A DNA stretch of 34,068 bases. Source: an uncultured Flavobacteriaceae bacterium (GTDB lineage: Bacteria; Bacteroidota; Bacteroidia; Flavobacteriales; Flavobacteriaceae). A program made the position numbers and the translations under genes. Each line of letters opens with the position of its first letter. The first letter of the stretch is position 1. The notes beneath the pieces were generated by a model. That model ran no database searches and had not been told where the DNA came from. It saw only the letters and a program-made list of their open reading frames with translations. The stretch is taken from positions 1-34,068 of the forward strand of contig CAJWXC010000007.1 in NCBI GenBank assembly GCA_913048215.1, read 5' to 3'. Of the stretch, positions 16,202-24,479 are shown in pieces.

Positions 16202-19116
16202 TCTATAATAGCCTCATAAATTGCTGCCTGTATATTACTTCTAAGATTTGTTTCTACCATCTTTTTATTCTCTGCGCTAGGATAAGTCCTGTTAGACATA
16301 AATACATATACAATTTCCTTTTCTGGATCTGCCCAGGTAAAAGTACCTGTAAAGCCACTGTGTCCAAAACTTGTCATAGAAACGCAGCCACAAGTTGGAC
16401 CACTATCTTCTAATTGAGGCTTATCAAAGCCCACACCCCTGCGTATGTTTTGATCACAGTAATAACAGGTGTTAAAATCATCAATAACCTTAGGGGACAG
16501 GTATTGTTGTCCTCCATAATTGCCGCCGTTTAAATATAGTTGCATCATTTTAGCAACATCATTTGCAGTGCTAAAGATTCCTGCATGCCCACCTACTCCA
16601 CCAAGCATGGCGGCACCTTGATCATGTACATAACCATGAATTTTTTGCATTCTAAAATAGGTGTCCTCCTCGGTGGGTACAATGTTGTTTTTATTATATC
16701 TCTCTAGAGGATTATAGCCCATGGAATAAGCGCCAATAGATTCATAGAAGTTTTGCTGTACTAACTTTTGCAGTGAAAGGCCATAATACCCTTCTAGATA
16801 TTTCATTAGTAAATAATAGGGTAAATCACTATACTTATACTCTTGGGTATCTCTTAATTCGCTCTCTCTTATAAAGCGGTAAATACTGTCTTTGTATTCT
16901 CGTTTGATAAACATTTTGGATGCTACTTTGTAAGGAAAATCTTCGCTGTAAGTGGGTGTATACCATTTTGTTTTTGGTGTATCCGTGAGGCTATCCATGG
17001 TATTTACATAATAAGGAATCCAAGATTTTAATCTAGCGGTATGCGTTAGCATTCTGCGCAAGGTTATATTGGCCTTATCTGTTTGTTTGTATTGAGGGAG
17101 TAACTCAGAGAGAGTAGTATCCATGGTAATAACACCCTTGTCAACCAGTTTCATTACCATAGGAAGGGTCGCCATGATCTTGGTTAATGATGCGACATCA
17201 TACACATCTGTTTGTAAAACTGCTTGTAATTTATCTTGAGTATGGTGGCCAAAGGTCTTATTATATACAACTTTTCCTTTTCTAGCTACTATAATTTGAG
17301 CGCCAGGCATCATACTATCTGTAATCCCTAGCTTAGCAATAGAGTCTATTTTTTTGAGCCTGGCACTAGAGAGCCCTACACTCTCTGCAGCCCCATAGGT
17401 GAGTCTGTTTATGGACTTTGTTTGTATTTGTGTATGTATAGGGAAATCATCTCCTAAAGACACCGGAAGACTCCCCTTTGCCGCTCTGGCACCAAAAATG
17501 AGTTGAGCAGAAAGTTCTTGAGAGACCTTACTATTTTGATAAGACATGATAACTGCATCAAAATTGGTGGTAGTTTTAAGATCTAATAAACTGTAGGGTC
17601 TGGCAAAAACATCTAAAATTAAGGTATTTGTTCTTGCAATTTCTTGCAACCACACCAACTCTTTGTTTGTAAATTTATACCCCTTCCATGGAGTTTGGTT
17701 AGACTTATGAAACCCAGCTATAACATAATCATAGCCTTTGAGCTTGGTAATATAGCTGGCAAGATCATCTGCTTTTACAAAATCTATAGGTGCATACAGT
17801 CTAAGTTGATTTAAAAAATCAGCCCCAGAGGCATCACCAAAATTAACGTAGGCTATTTTTTTACCTTGCAGGTCTTTTATAGGCAGAAGTTGGTCTTTAT
17901 TTTTTAAAATTGTCAATGCATTTTCAATGGCCTTTTCATACAAAGCGGCATCTATAGGGGTGTTTAAATCTTCAATAAGATTTTTCTGATCAACGGGGGT
18001 ATATTGATGCAACCCTGCTTTGTACTTTCCGTACAGTATTTTTTTTACAGAATGAGCTAAACGCTCCTGTGAGATAAGTTTATCTTGATATGCCTTTACA
18101 ATAACCTGGTGTGCTTTAGGGATGTTTTCTGAAATCAATAACACATCATTTCCTGCCAAAAAAGCAGCAAGATCAATCTCTCCTGGTTTATCGAAGTTTG
18201 CTGCTCCTTTCATGTTTAAGGCATCTGTGAAAATAAGCCCCTTAAAACCAAGATCTTTTTTTAAAATATCTGTCACAATGATTTTTGATAATGAAGAGGG
18301 CAAGCCATTTTGGGGCTCAAGTGAGGGTACATTTAAATGGGCCACCATCACACTAGATAACCCTTGGTTCATTAAACGCTTGTAAGGATAAAGCTCAATG
18401 CTATCAATTCTGTTTTTAGAAAAATTTATAGTGGGCAAGGTTTTATGAGAATCTGTGTCTGTATCTCCATGGCCAGGAAAATGTTTGGCATTGGCAAGAA
18501 TTCCTGCAGATTGCATTCCTTTTATAAATGCAATAGATTTTTGAGTAACGTTGTCTGTATCTTCCCCAAAAGAGCGATTTCCAATAATAGGGTTTTTTGG
18601 GTTGGTATTAATATCTACCACTGGAGCAAAATTAATATGTACTCCCAATCTTTTACAGTGCTCCCCAATTCTGCGACCCACATGTTCAATTATACTGGCA
18701 TCTTTAATAGCCCCAAGAGTCATGTTCCAGGGATAGGCAAAAGTAGAGTCTAAACGCATGGCTAGGCCCCACTCTGCATCCATAGCAATCATTAATTTTG
18801 TTTTTGATAATGCCTGGAATTCATTAGTAAGTTTTGCTTGCAGATTGGGTCCTCCCTTAGAAAAAATCACACCACCTATATGGTATTGTGTGATAAGCTT
18901 TTTAATTTTATCTGTTTTAGCTTTGGGATCTCTAGAGAAAACATCTACCATAAATAGCTGCCCCACCTTTTGCTCTAAAGACATATTACTGTACACACTG
19001 TCTACCCAAATTTGTTGATTTTCAAGATCATTCTCTACAGCCAAAGGGTGTATTTGTTGAGAAATAGCTGGAATACAGCCTAACATAAAAAGTAAATATA
19101 ATAGGGGTTTTTGCAT
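16198..19116 (-). CDS. Fusion of GH3 beta-N-acetylhexosaminidase and beta-lactamase-like serine hydrolase
   Basis: This 972-residue exported protein has a signal peptide (residues 1-19). The GH3 catalytic domain (about 45-370) carries the NagZ-type signature KHFPGHGDTDTDSH at 211-224, with the His/Asp acid-base dyad, and nucleophile D298 in FTDALNMKGA. A GH3 C-terminal-like alpha/beta domain follows (about 395-570). The last part (about 580-972) is a class C beta-lactamase/penicillin-binding fold with the SLTK serine-lysine motif at 643-646, YSD at 762-764 and HSG at 919-921. Both active sites look complete. The likely substrate is peptidoglycan or its fragments: the first part would remove GlcNAc and the second would act on peptide or D-amino ester bonds. 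It ends the minus-strand operon and lies 20 bases after the small gene upstream. Confidence 0.93.
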   Translation of the reverse strand: MQKPLLYLLFMLGCIPAISQQIHPLAVENDLENQQIWVDSVYSNMSLEQKVGQLFMVDVFSRDPKAKTDKIKKLITQYHIGGVIFSKGGPNLQAKLTNEFQALSKTKLMIAMDAEWGLAMRLDSTFAYPWNMTLGAIKDASIIEHVGRRIGEHCKRLGVHINFAPVVDINTNPKNPIIGNRSFGEDTDNVTQKSIAFIKGMQSAGILANAKHFPGHGDTDTDSHKTLPTINFSKNRIDSIELYPYKRLMNQGLSSVMVAHLNVPSLEPQNGLPSSLSKIIVTDILKKDLGFKGLIFTDALNMKGAANFDKPGEIDLAAFLAGNDVLLISENIPKAHQVIVKAYQDKLISQERLAHSVKKILYGKYKAGLHQYTPVDQKNLIEDLNTPIDAALYEKAIENALTILKNKDQLLPIKDLQGKKIAYVNFGDASGADFLNQLRLYAPIDFVKADDLASYITKLKGYDYVIAGFHKSNQTPWKGYKFTNKELVWLQEIARTNTLILDVFARPYSLLDLKTTTNFDAVIMSYQNSKVSQELSAQLIFGARAAKGSLPVSLGDDFPIHTQIQTKSINRLTYGAAESVGLSSARLKKIDSIAKLGITDSMMPGAQIIVARKGKVVYNKTFGHHTQDKLQAVLQTDVYDVASLTKIMATLPMVMKLVDKGVITMDTTLSELLPQYKQTDKANITLRRMLTHTARLKSWIPYYVNTMDSLTDTPKTKWYTPTYSEDFPYKVASKMFIKREYKDSIYRFIRESELRDTQEYKYSDLPYYLLMKYLEGYYGLSLQKLVQQNFYESIGAYSMGYNPLERYNKNNIVPTEEDTYFRMQKIHGYVHDQGAAMLGGVGGHAGIFSTANDVAKMMQLYLNGGNYGGQQYLSPKVIDDFNTCYYCDQNIRRGVGFDKPQLEDSGPTCGCVSMTSFGHSGFTGTFTWADPEKEIVYVFMSNRTYPSAENKKMVETNLRSNIQAAIYEAIID

Positions 19117-19136
19117 CTTTTAAAAATATCAAAAAA

Positions 19137-19622
19137 TTACGCTAAAAACCGACTGTGCCAACTATCTTTCGCGGCAACCTCCCAATTTTCTTTGTATTGT
19201 GCTTTTGTATTGACTAGGTTATTGAAAACAATTGTATTTGCAGACACCGATTTGTTTTTTGCCATTTTTCTAAAATCTAACAGACTTTTATGTGCTATAA
19301 AAGCACCATTATAATAAGTGACATTCATTTTATCTAGTAAATCTACACCCATTTTCTCTTGTAACTCTTGTACAAAATGAACAGAGGCATCTATGCTACA
19401 TCCCGATGCAGATGCATTTTGTTGGTTCAGACCCAACACTATAAAGCGGTCATACTTGATTTCAAAACCAGCCTCAAGCTCAGTGCCGTGTGCAGTCCAC
19501 TGGGTTAAAAAATAACGAGTTTTTGCTTGTATGTATTCTACTTCTTGTGGCGTAAATTTACGATTTGATTGATACACCCATATTCTTGAGGTATCTGGAA
19601 GATTATTGAAGTCTGTAAGCAT
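19137..19622 (-). CDS. Conserved Bacteroidota protein (family often labelled 'ABC transporter ATPase')
   Basis: This 161-residue soluble protein is of unknown function. It begins MLTDFNNLPDTSRIWVYQSNR and contains WTAHGTELEAGFEIKYDRFIVLGL followed by SGCSIDASVHFVQ. I recall close relatives in flavobacterial genomes under the name 'ABC transporter ATPase', but there is no Walker A, signature or Walker B motif, so that name is not supported. The SGCSID segment, with cysteine and aspartate, is the best candidate for a functional site. There is no signal peptide or membrane span. The gene lies 21 bases after the CCG Fe-S gene and 20 bases before the GH3 fusion, firmly inside the operon. Confidence 0.85.
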   Translation of the reverse strand: MLTDFNNLPDTSRIWVYQSNRKFTPQEVEYIQAKTRYFLTQWTAHGTELEAGFEIKYDRFIVLGLNQQNASASGCSIDASVHFVQELQEKMGVDLLDKMNVTYYNGAFIAHKSLLDFRKMAKNKSVSANTIVFNNLVNTKAQYKENWEVAAKDSWHSRFLA

Positions 19623-19643
19623 GGGTAGTGTCTGTTATATTTT

Positions 19644-20435
19644 TTACAACTCAGAGGCGTCTGCTATCATTTGGGCAACATCCATGACCTGAACTTGTTG
19701 TTCTTGCTCCTGGTGTTTTACCCCGTCTGTCATCATAGTATTACAAAAAGGACATCCGGTTGCCACAATACTAGCTTTTGTTTGTACAGCCTCTTGTGTG
19801 CGTTCTACATTAATGTCTTTATTTCCTGGTTCTGGTTCTTTAAACATTTGAGCACCACCTGCACCGCAGCATAGGCCGTTTGTTTTACACCGCTTCATCT
19901 CTACAAGTTCTACTTCTAATTTACGCAGTAAATCTCTTGGAGCCTCATACTCTCCATTGGCACGTCCTAAATAACAAGGATCGTGAAAAGTGATTTTTTT
20001 GCCTTTAAATTTTCCGCCCTCCACTTTAAGACGCCCATCATTTAAGAGTGTTTTTAAAAACTGAGTGTGGTGCATTACCTGATAGTTACCTCCAAGTTGG
20101 GGATATTCATTATTAATGGTATTAAAACAATGAGGGCAGGCAGTTACTATTTTCTGAACCTTGTAGGCATTAAGCACCTCAATGTTTGTAGCTGCTTGCA
20201 TCTGAAACAAAAACTCATTTCCAGCTCTTTTAGCTGGATCTCCAGTACAACTCTCTTCGGTACCAAGTACAGCAAATTCTACACCAGCATTGTTTAATAG
20301 TTTTACAAAAGCTTTGGTGATTTTTTTTGCTCTGTCATCAAAACTCCCAGCGCAACCAACCCAAAATAAAACTTCAGGTTGTTTCCCTTGAGCCATGAAA
20401 TCGGCCATTGTTGGTACTTTTAATACATCACTCAT
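19644..20435 (-). CDS. CCG-domain Fe-S protein (HdrB/GlpC/LutA-like)
   Basis: This 263-residue soluble protein has two CCG-type cysteine clusters, the motif of heterodisulfide reductase subunit B, GlpC and LutA. The first set is C28 (WVGCAGSF), C63 and C100-x2-C103 (ACPHC). The second is C154 (HDPCYLG), C189-C190 (GLCCGAGG) and C228-x2-C231 (GCPFC). Such domains hold a [4Fe-4S] or unusual Fe-S centre that transfers electrons to a disulfide, quinone or small substrate. With the membrane [4Fe-4S] protein encoded just upstream it would form a DsrMK- or HdrDE-like complex at the inner face of the membrane. The real electron donor and acceptor are unknown. The gap to the preceding HAD-type gene is 48 bases and holds a small inverted repeat. 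Confidence 0.9.
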   Translation of the reverse strand: MSDVLKVPTMADFMAQGKQPEVLFWVGCAGSFDDRAKKITKAFVKLLNNAGVEFAVLGTEESCTGDPAKRAGNEFLFQMQAATNIEVLNAYKVQKIVTACPHCFNTINNEYPQLGGNYQVMHHTQFLKTLLNDGRLKVEGGKFKGKKITFHDPCYLGRANGEYEAPRDLLRKLEVELVEMKRCKTNGLCCGAGGAQMFKEPEPGNKDINVERTQEAVQTKASIVATGCPFCNTMMTDGVKHQEQEQQVQVMDVAQMIADASEL

Positions 20436-20454
20436 AATTATTGTTTTATAGTAT

Positions 20455-20476
20455 ACTGAAACACAAAAATTTCAGT
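20455..20476. repeat. 7-bp inverted repeat in an intra-operon gap
   Basis: ACTGAAA (20455-20461) and TTTCAGT (20470-20476) flank an 8-base loop, between the HAD-type stop and the CCG Fe-S start on the minus strand. GTAT flanks both arms. The AT-rich stem is too weak for a clear terminator; it could be an RNA processing or pausing site. Confidence 0.35.
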
Positions 20477-20483
20477 GTATATT

Positions 20484-20975
20484 TTAATCCTCAAATACTT
20501 CAATGGTAAGGTCTTTTTGTACCAATTCTGTAAATTTACCGTTGTATCTTGTGGCTTTTACTAGATGATTATCAATCCAGTGATAATTTCCACCTCTAGG
20601 TTTTCCCATTAAAAGAGAATGAAATTTAAAACCATGCTCATGTAACCAAGCCATGGTAACAGCTCTATGCTGTTCTGTTCTTGATGTGAAAAAACAAATG
20701 ATATGACCATCATCATACCAACCATTTAATGTTTTTAGTGCATCAGGAAAAGGAAGACAGGTTGCCATACGCTCTGGCTCCTCATTAGGAACATCTTCTG
20801 TGACAGTACCATCTATATCTATTAAATAGTTTTTAACATGAGAGGCTAAAATTGGAGATGCATTTTCTCCTTGAGCATCTTTTATAGTATGCAGGGGTTC
20901 ATTACTTACAGGCATAGTATATACGCTGTCTTTTACCTGTCTTAATTCGTTGATAGTTCTGTTTTTTTTAGTCAT
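20484..20975 (-). CDS. HAD-superfamily protein between Fe-S oxidoreductase genes
   Basis: This 163-residue protein has a HAD-fold core. D53 and D55 in NYLIDIDGTVTED are the nucleophile and acid/base of motif I, TSR in CFFTSRTEQH fits motif II, and K125 and D135 in GKPRGGNYHWIDNH fit motifs III and IV. HAD proteins of this kind are phosphatases or nucleotidases. I recall relatives named 'phosphoheptose isomerase', but there is no SIS domain here, so that name should not be transferred. The start chosen is ATG at 20975. An in-frame TTG at 21008 would overlap the end of the upstream Fe-S gene and add 11 residues. Its place between the two Fe-S subunits suggests a shared process, by inference only. 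Confidence 0.85.
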   Translation of the reverse strand: MTKKNRTINELRQVKDSVYTMPVSNEPLHTIKDAQGENASPILASHVKNYLIDIDGTVTEDVPNEEPERMATCLPFPDALKTLNGWYDDGHIICFFTSRTEQHRAVTMAWLHEHGFKFHSLLMGKPRGGNYHWIDNHLVKATRYNGKFTELVQKDLTIEVFED

Positions 20976-20992
20976 TCCTAATGTATTATAAT

Positions 20993-22315
20993 TTACTCTT
21001 TTGCCCAATCCAGGCGATCCATTTGATTAAAAGGCCATGGGGCCCCGTTGTTTTCTATATTAGTCATTGTTGCGTTAAGCTCTGTTGGCGCCGCAGATTG
21101 CTCCATTACTAAATACTGGCGCATGTCCATAATTATAGACAAAGGATCAATACTCACGGGGCAAGCCTCTACACATGCATTACAGGTGGTACAAGCCCAC
21201 AGTTCTTCTGTGGTGATATAATCATTTAAAAGCTGTTTTCCATCTGGCACAAAAACACCTTGGTTGGTATCCATGTTTTTACTAACCTGCTGCAAACGAT
21301 CTCTGGTATCCATCATTATTTTTCTGGGTGATAACTTTTTACCCGTCTGGTTTGCAGGACATTCACTGGTACACCTTCCACATTCTGTACAGGTATAGGC
21401 GTTTAACAGTTGTACCTGAGTTAAATCCATCACATCACTGGCTCCAAACTTTGGCGGTGGTGGCGCATCTGGGGCTGGAGCCGCAAATGGATCTGCAGCG
21501 GGGTCCATCATCATTTTTACCTCAGCGGTTACCGCTTGGTTGTTTTTAAACTGCCCTTTTGGAGTAATTGCTCCAAAATATACGTTTGGAAATGCAAGTA
21601 AAATATGTAAGTGCTTTGAAAAGTATAAGTAGTTTAGGAAAATCAAAATTCCTGTAATGTGAAGCCACCAGGCAGTTCTTTCTAAAAGCACCAAACTACT
21701 TTGGCTCATGGTATCAAAAATCCCAACAAACAAGGAGCTTACTGGATAGGATCCTGCTTGAATGTAATGGGCCGCTCCCATTTGCTGTAAGGCATAATCT
21801 GAGGAGTTCATCAGTAAAAATAAACCCATCAATACTACCTCAAAATAAAGGATAATATTTCCGTCTTGTTTGGGCCATCCTTTCATCTCTGGAGATAAAA
21901 AACGTTTAATTTTAAGTACGTTTCTGCGGGTCCAGAACAAAATCACACTCACCAAGACTAGTAGCGCTAATATTTCAAAGGTTCCTATCAAAAAATCATA
22001 AAACCCACCCAAAAAAGCAAAGACTCTATGGGTACCCAAAAGACCATCTATGATAATCTCTAACACTTCAATATTTATGATGATAAAACCTAGATAAACA
22101 ATCGCATGCAAGGCGCCAGAGATGGGGCGCTTTAAAAGTTTTGATTGCCCAAGTGCAATACGCGCTACATTGCCGTACCGCTCTTTTTTGTGGTCATTAA
22201 TGGCCACTGGTATTCCTAGTTTAATATTTCTAATAACCGTGCGTATGTTCTTGGTAAAGTAACCAACACCAGCCACTAGTAGAAGTAAAAACAAAATATT
22301 AGGTATGTATTGCAT
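20993..22315 (-). CDS. Membrane [4Fe-4S] oxidoreductase subunit with NarI/HdrE-like domain
   Basis: This 440-residue protein has five or six membrane helices in its first 245 residues and a ferredoxin-type domain behind a Pro/Ala linker (about 271-288). Histidines H70, H219, H235 and H237 in or at the ends of helices are possible heme b ligands, as in NarI, DsrM and HdrE. Two [4Fe-4S] clusters are bound by C309-C312-C315-C319 (CTECGRCTSECP) and C375-C378-C381-C385 (CTTCNACVEACP). The likely role is electron exchange between membrane quinone and the CCG protein encoded downstream. It starts three bases after the MlaD stop, so the two are probably translationally coupled. Family assignment is firm; the reaction is not known. 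Confidence 0.92.
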   Translation of the reverse strand: MQYIPNILFLLLLVAGVGYFTKNIRTVIRNIKLGIPVAINDHKKERYGNVARIALGQSKLLKRPISGALHAIVYLGFIIINIEVLEIIIDGLLGTHRVFAFLGGFYDFLIGTFEILALLVLVSVILFWTRRNVLKIKRFLSPEMKGWPKQDGNIILYFEVVLMGLFLLMNSSDYALQQMGAAHYIQAGSYPVSSLFVGIFDTMSQSSLVLLERTAWWLHITGILIFLNYLYFSKHLHILLAFPNVYFGAITPKGQFKNNQAVTAEVKMMMDPAADPFAAPAPDAPPPPKFGASDVMDLTQVQLLNAYTCTECGRCTSECPANQTGKKLSPRKIMMDTRDRLQQVSKNMDTNQGVFVPDGKQLLNDYITTEELWACTTCNACVEACPVSIDPLSIIMDMRQYLVMEQSAAPTELNATMTNIENNGAPWPFNQMDRLDWAKE

Positions 22316-22318
22316 CGT

Positions 22319-23272
22319 CTATTGTTCTGTATTGTCTGGTTTTTCGTATGGCTTGTTGTTTTTTCCAAAGACAGATATATGGAGGTATCTTTTTGGATTT
22401 AATTTTACGTCTTCAAGCAATTCTTCTAGCTGCTTGGAAGCACCTTTTAAATTTTCATATAGCTGCTCATCTGTCAGTAATTTACCCATACTGCCCTCTC
22501 CATTTTCTAGTGCAGAGGTGATGGTATCAAAGCGAGTGACTACATTTTGTAATTCTGAAAATAGTTTTCCTGTTTCTAATTTTGATAAAGAATCAGAGAG
22601 GCTATTAAAATTAGTGGTCATGTTCTCAAGATTGGCAAAGGTGTTGTTTAAACTACCTTTATTTTCTTTTAAAAGGCCATTTAAAGAACTAGAAGCGTCA
22701 TTTAAAGACTCCATAGTTGTATTTAAATTAGCAATCGAATTTTGGAGATTGGCTCGTGTTTTTGGGTCTAGTATATCTGTAATAGAGTGTAGCAAGACAT
22801 CTAGGGTAACAAGGGTATTATTTACTTTATCCTCTAAAGGCCCAAGGGCTTTAGTTACAGCTACTAACATGTCATCTTCTACACTCCCAACAAGGGTATC
22901 ACCAGATACAGCTCTGTTTTCAGGATCATATTCTGGATACAGGCCTAAGGATTTACCCCCCAAAAGACCGCTACTGTAAATGCGCACCAAACTATTTTTT
23001 GAAAACTCAAAATCTGATTCTGTTACAGAAAATGAAACCAATAGTTTACCTTGATTGTTTAAAAACGTTATGTCTTTTACTTTACCTACCAAAAGACCAT
23101 TGATAGTAACAGGAGATGCTTTTGCAAGCCCCTCTACATTATCATAGGTTACAAAAAAAGTGTTATCCTTATCTAGTATATTGGTTCCTTTGAGAAAGCT
23201 ATATCCAAAAATAAATAGTAGGATTGTTCCCAGGGCAAGTACAGCGGTTTTAACTTCTTTGGAGCGTTTCAA
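22319..23272 (-). CDS. mlaD: MlaD-family (MCE domain) lipid-transport protein
   Basis: This 317-residue protein has one N-terminal membrane anchor (about residues 8-26), then an MCE domain (about 37-115; FFVTYDNVEGLAKASPVTINGLLVGKV). A long helical, Asn/Ser/Leu-rich region at about 125-285 is likely coiled-coil. MCE proteins form hexameric rings that carry phospholipids or other hydrophobic molecules between the inner and outer membranes, fed by an MlaE permease and MlaF ATPase. Neither partner gene is in this window, so they must be elsewhere. The gene lies 39 bases after the amidase gene and three bases before the Fe-S membrane gene, in the same operon. Confidence 0.92.
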   Translation of the reverse strand: MKRSKEVKTAVLALGTILLFIFGYSFLKGTNILDKDNTFFVTYDNVEGLAKASPVTINGLLVGKVKDITFLNNQGKLLVSFSVTESDFEFSKNSLVRIYSSGLLGGKSLGLYPEYDPENRAVSGDTLVGSVEDDMLVAVTKALGPLEDKVNNTLVTLDVLLHSITDILDPKTRANLQNSIANLNTTMESLNDASSSLNGLLKENKGSLNNTFANLENMTTNFNSLSDSLSKLETGKLFSELQNVVTRFDTITSALENGEGSMGKLLTDEQLYENLKGASKQLEELLEDVKLNPKRYLHISVFGKNNKPYEKPDNTEQ

Positions 23273-23311
23273 AAGGTGTGTGTTTTAGTTAGACAAATTT
23301 AACAATAATTC

Positions 23312-24436
23312 TTATTCTTTGATGCCCTTGGCAAGTACTTCTGAAAGTTTAATCTTTTCTCCACCTCTAAAGGCAACCACATAGGCCGAAGCGTACCCTT
23401 TTTCTTGCGCAATTGTTTTTAAACGCTGAATCTGAGTGTAGTTTGAGGTACTACCATAGAAATACTTGTATAAAGGTCCATATTTTTTACGAGATACATT
23501 TTTTAAACCTTTAAAGTTATAGGCCTTTGTAGCAATCCTTTTTGACCCTGCTGCCAACTGTACTTTAAACGTTATGTTTTTATATATTTTTTCTTTAGAA
23601 CCTTCAGTAGCATTATCTGGCTGGTCTTGAGTAATAACAGGGTTTTGTACATTGCTAGTTCCAAGTGCGATAGTTTGCTTGTACATTAAAATACCATTAG
23701 CCACTTGGGTAGCCAACTCTCTTCTGCCCTTTTTTGAGTTGACATAGGGGCCTTCTTTATTATTTGTCAAAAAACCAAGTTCAACTAAAACACTGGGCAT
23801 GTATGAGCTATGCAAAACCCAAAAAGGAGCAGATCTAACACTTCTATCCTTTCTCTTTAAATTGGTAACAATGTTAGATTGTATCAAACTAGCAAGTGTT
23901 ATGCTTTGATCTAAATACTCTTCCTGCATTAGGGTTAGACCAATTAATGATTCTGGACGATTGGGATCAAACCCAGCATATCGTTCTTGGTAGTTATCTT
24001 CTAGAAAAATCACCTCATTTTCCTTTTTTGCTGTATTTAAATTTTTTCCAGATTTATCTACCCCCATTACAAATGTACCCACACCATAGGCTTGATTTGT
24101 AAAGGCATCACAGTGTATGGACACAAAAATGTCTGCATCAACTTCATTTGCAATAGGGCCTCGTCTGTACAAATCAACCTTTACATCTGTTTTTCTTGTG
24201 TACACTACTTTAATACCTGGAACTTTCTCTAAAATAGCACCAACTTGGAGTGTGACATCCAGTACAATATCTTTTTCAATAAAACCATTGCCAATATTTC
24301 CAGAATCTTTACCACCATGACCTGCATCCAATACAACTATAAAAGGTTTTTGGGTATCATTTTTGATTACAGAAAAGGAGGCAAATAAAACTCCTGTAAG
24401 AAGTAGTACTAAAATGGATGCAAATTTGGTTTTCAT
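23312..24436 (-). CDS. N-acetylmuramoyl-L-alanine amidase with C-terminal SPOR-like domain
   Basis: This 374-residue exported Amidase_3 enzyme cuts the bond between N-acetylmuramic acid and L-alanine in peptidoglycan. The signal peptide is residues 1 to about 21. The zinc site and catalytic glutamate are visible: H40 (LDAGHGGKD), E54 (NGFIEKD), H108 (SIHCDA) and E219 (VLVELGFLTN). The last 90 residues (KVQLAAGSKRI to the end) resemble a SPOR-type peptidoglycan-binding domain, so septal localisation is possible. It is the first gene of the minus-strand operon and is divergent from the LptD-like gene across a 114-base gap that must hold both promoters. Confidence 0.94.
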   Translation of the reverse strand: MKTKFASILVLLLTGVLFASFSVIKNDTQKPFIVVLDAGHGGKDSGNIGNGFIEKDIVLDVTLQVGAILEKVPGIKVVYTRKTDVKVDLYRRGPIANEVDADIFVSIHCDAFTNQAYGVGTFVMGVDKSGKNLNTAKKENEVIFLEDNYQERYAGFDPNRPESLIGLTLMQEEYLDQSITLASLIQSNIVTNLKRKDRSVRSAPFWVLHSSYMPSVLVELGFLTNNKEGPYVNSKKGRRELATQVANGILMYKQTIALGTSNVQNPVITQDQPDNATEGSKEKIYKNITFKVQLAAGSKRIATKAYNFKGLKNVSRKKYGPLYKYFYGSTSNYTQIQRLKTIAQEKGYASAYVVAFRGGEKIKLSEVLAKGIKE

Positions 24437-24479
24437 ATAGGTATAAACGCTGATTTTTAAAATTTGTTTTTTTTCAGAG

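Noticed and set aside
20484-20975. Phosphoheptose isomerase (GmhA)
   Set aside because: No SIS-domain features are present; the visible motifs are those of the HAD superfamily.
22305-22979. 224-residue open frame on the plus strand, opposite the MCE/MlaD gene
   Set aside because: It is Ser/Phe-rich with no recognisable domain, and it lies wholly antisense to a well-supported gene whose codon pattern explains it.
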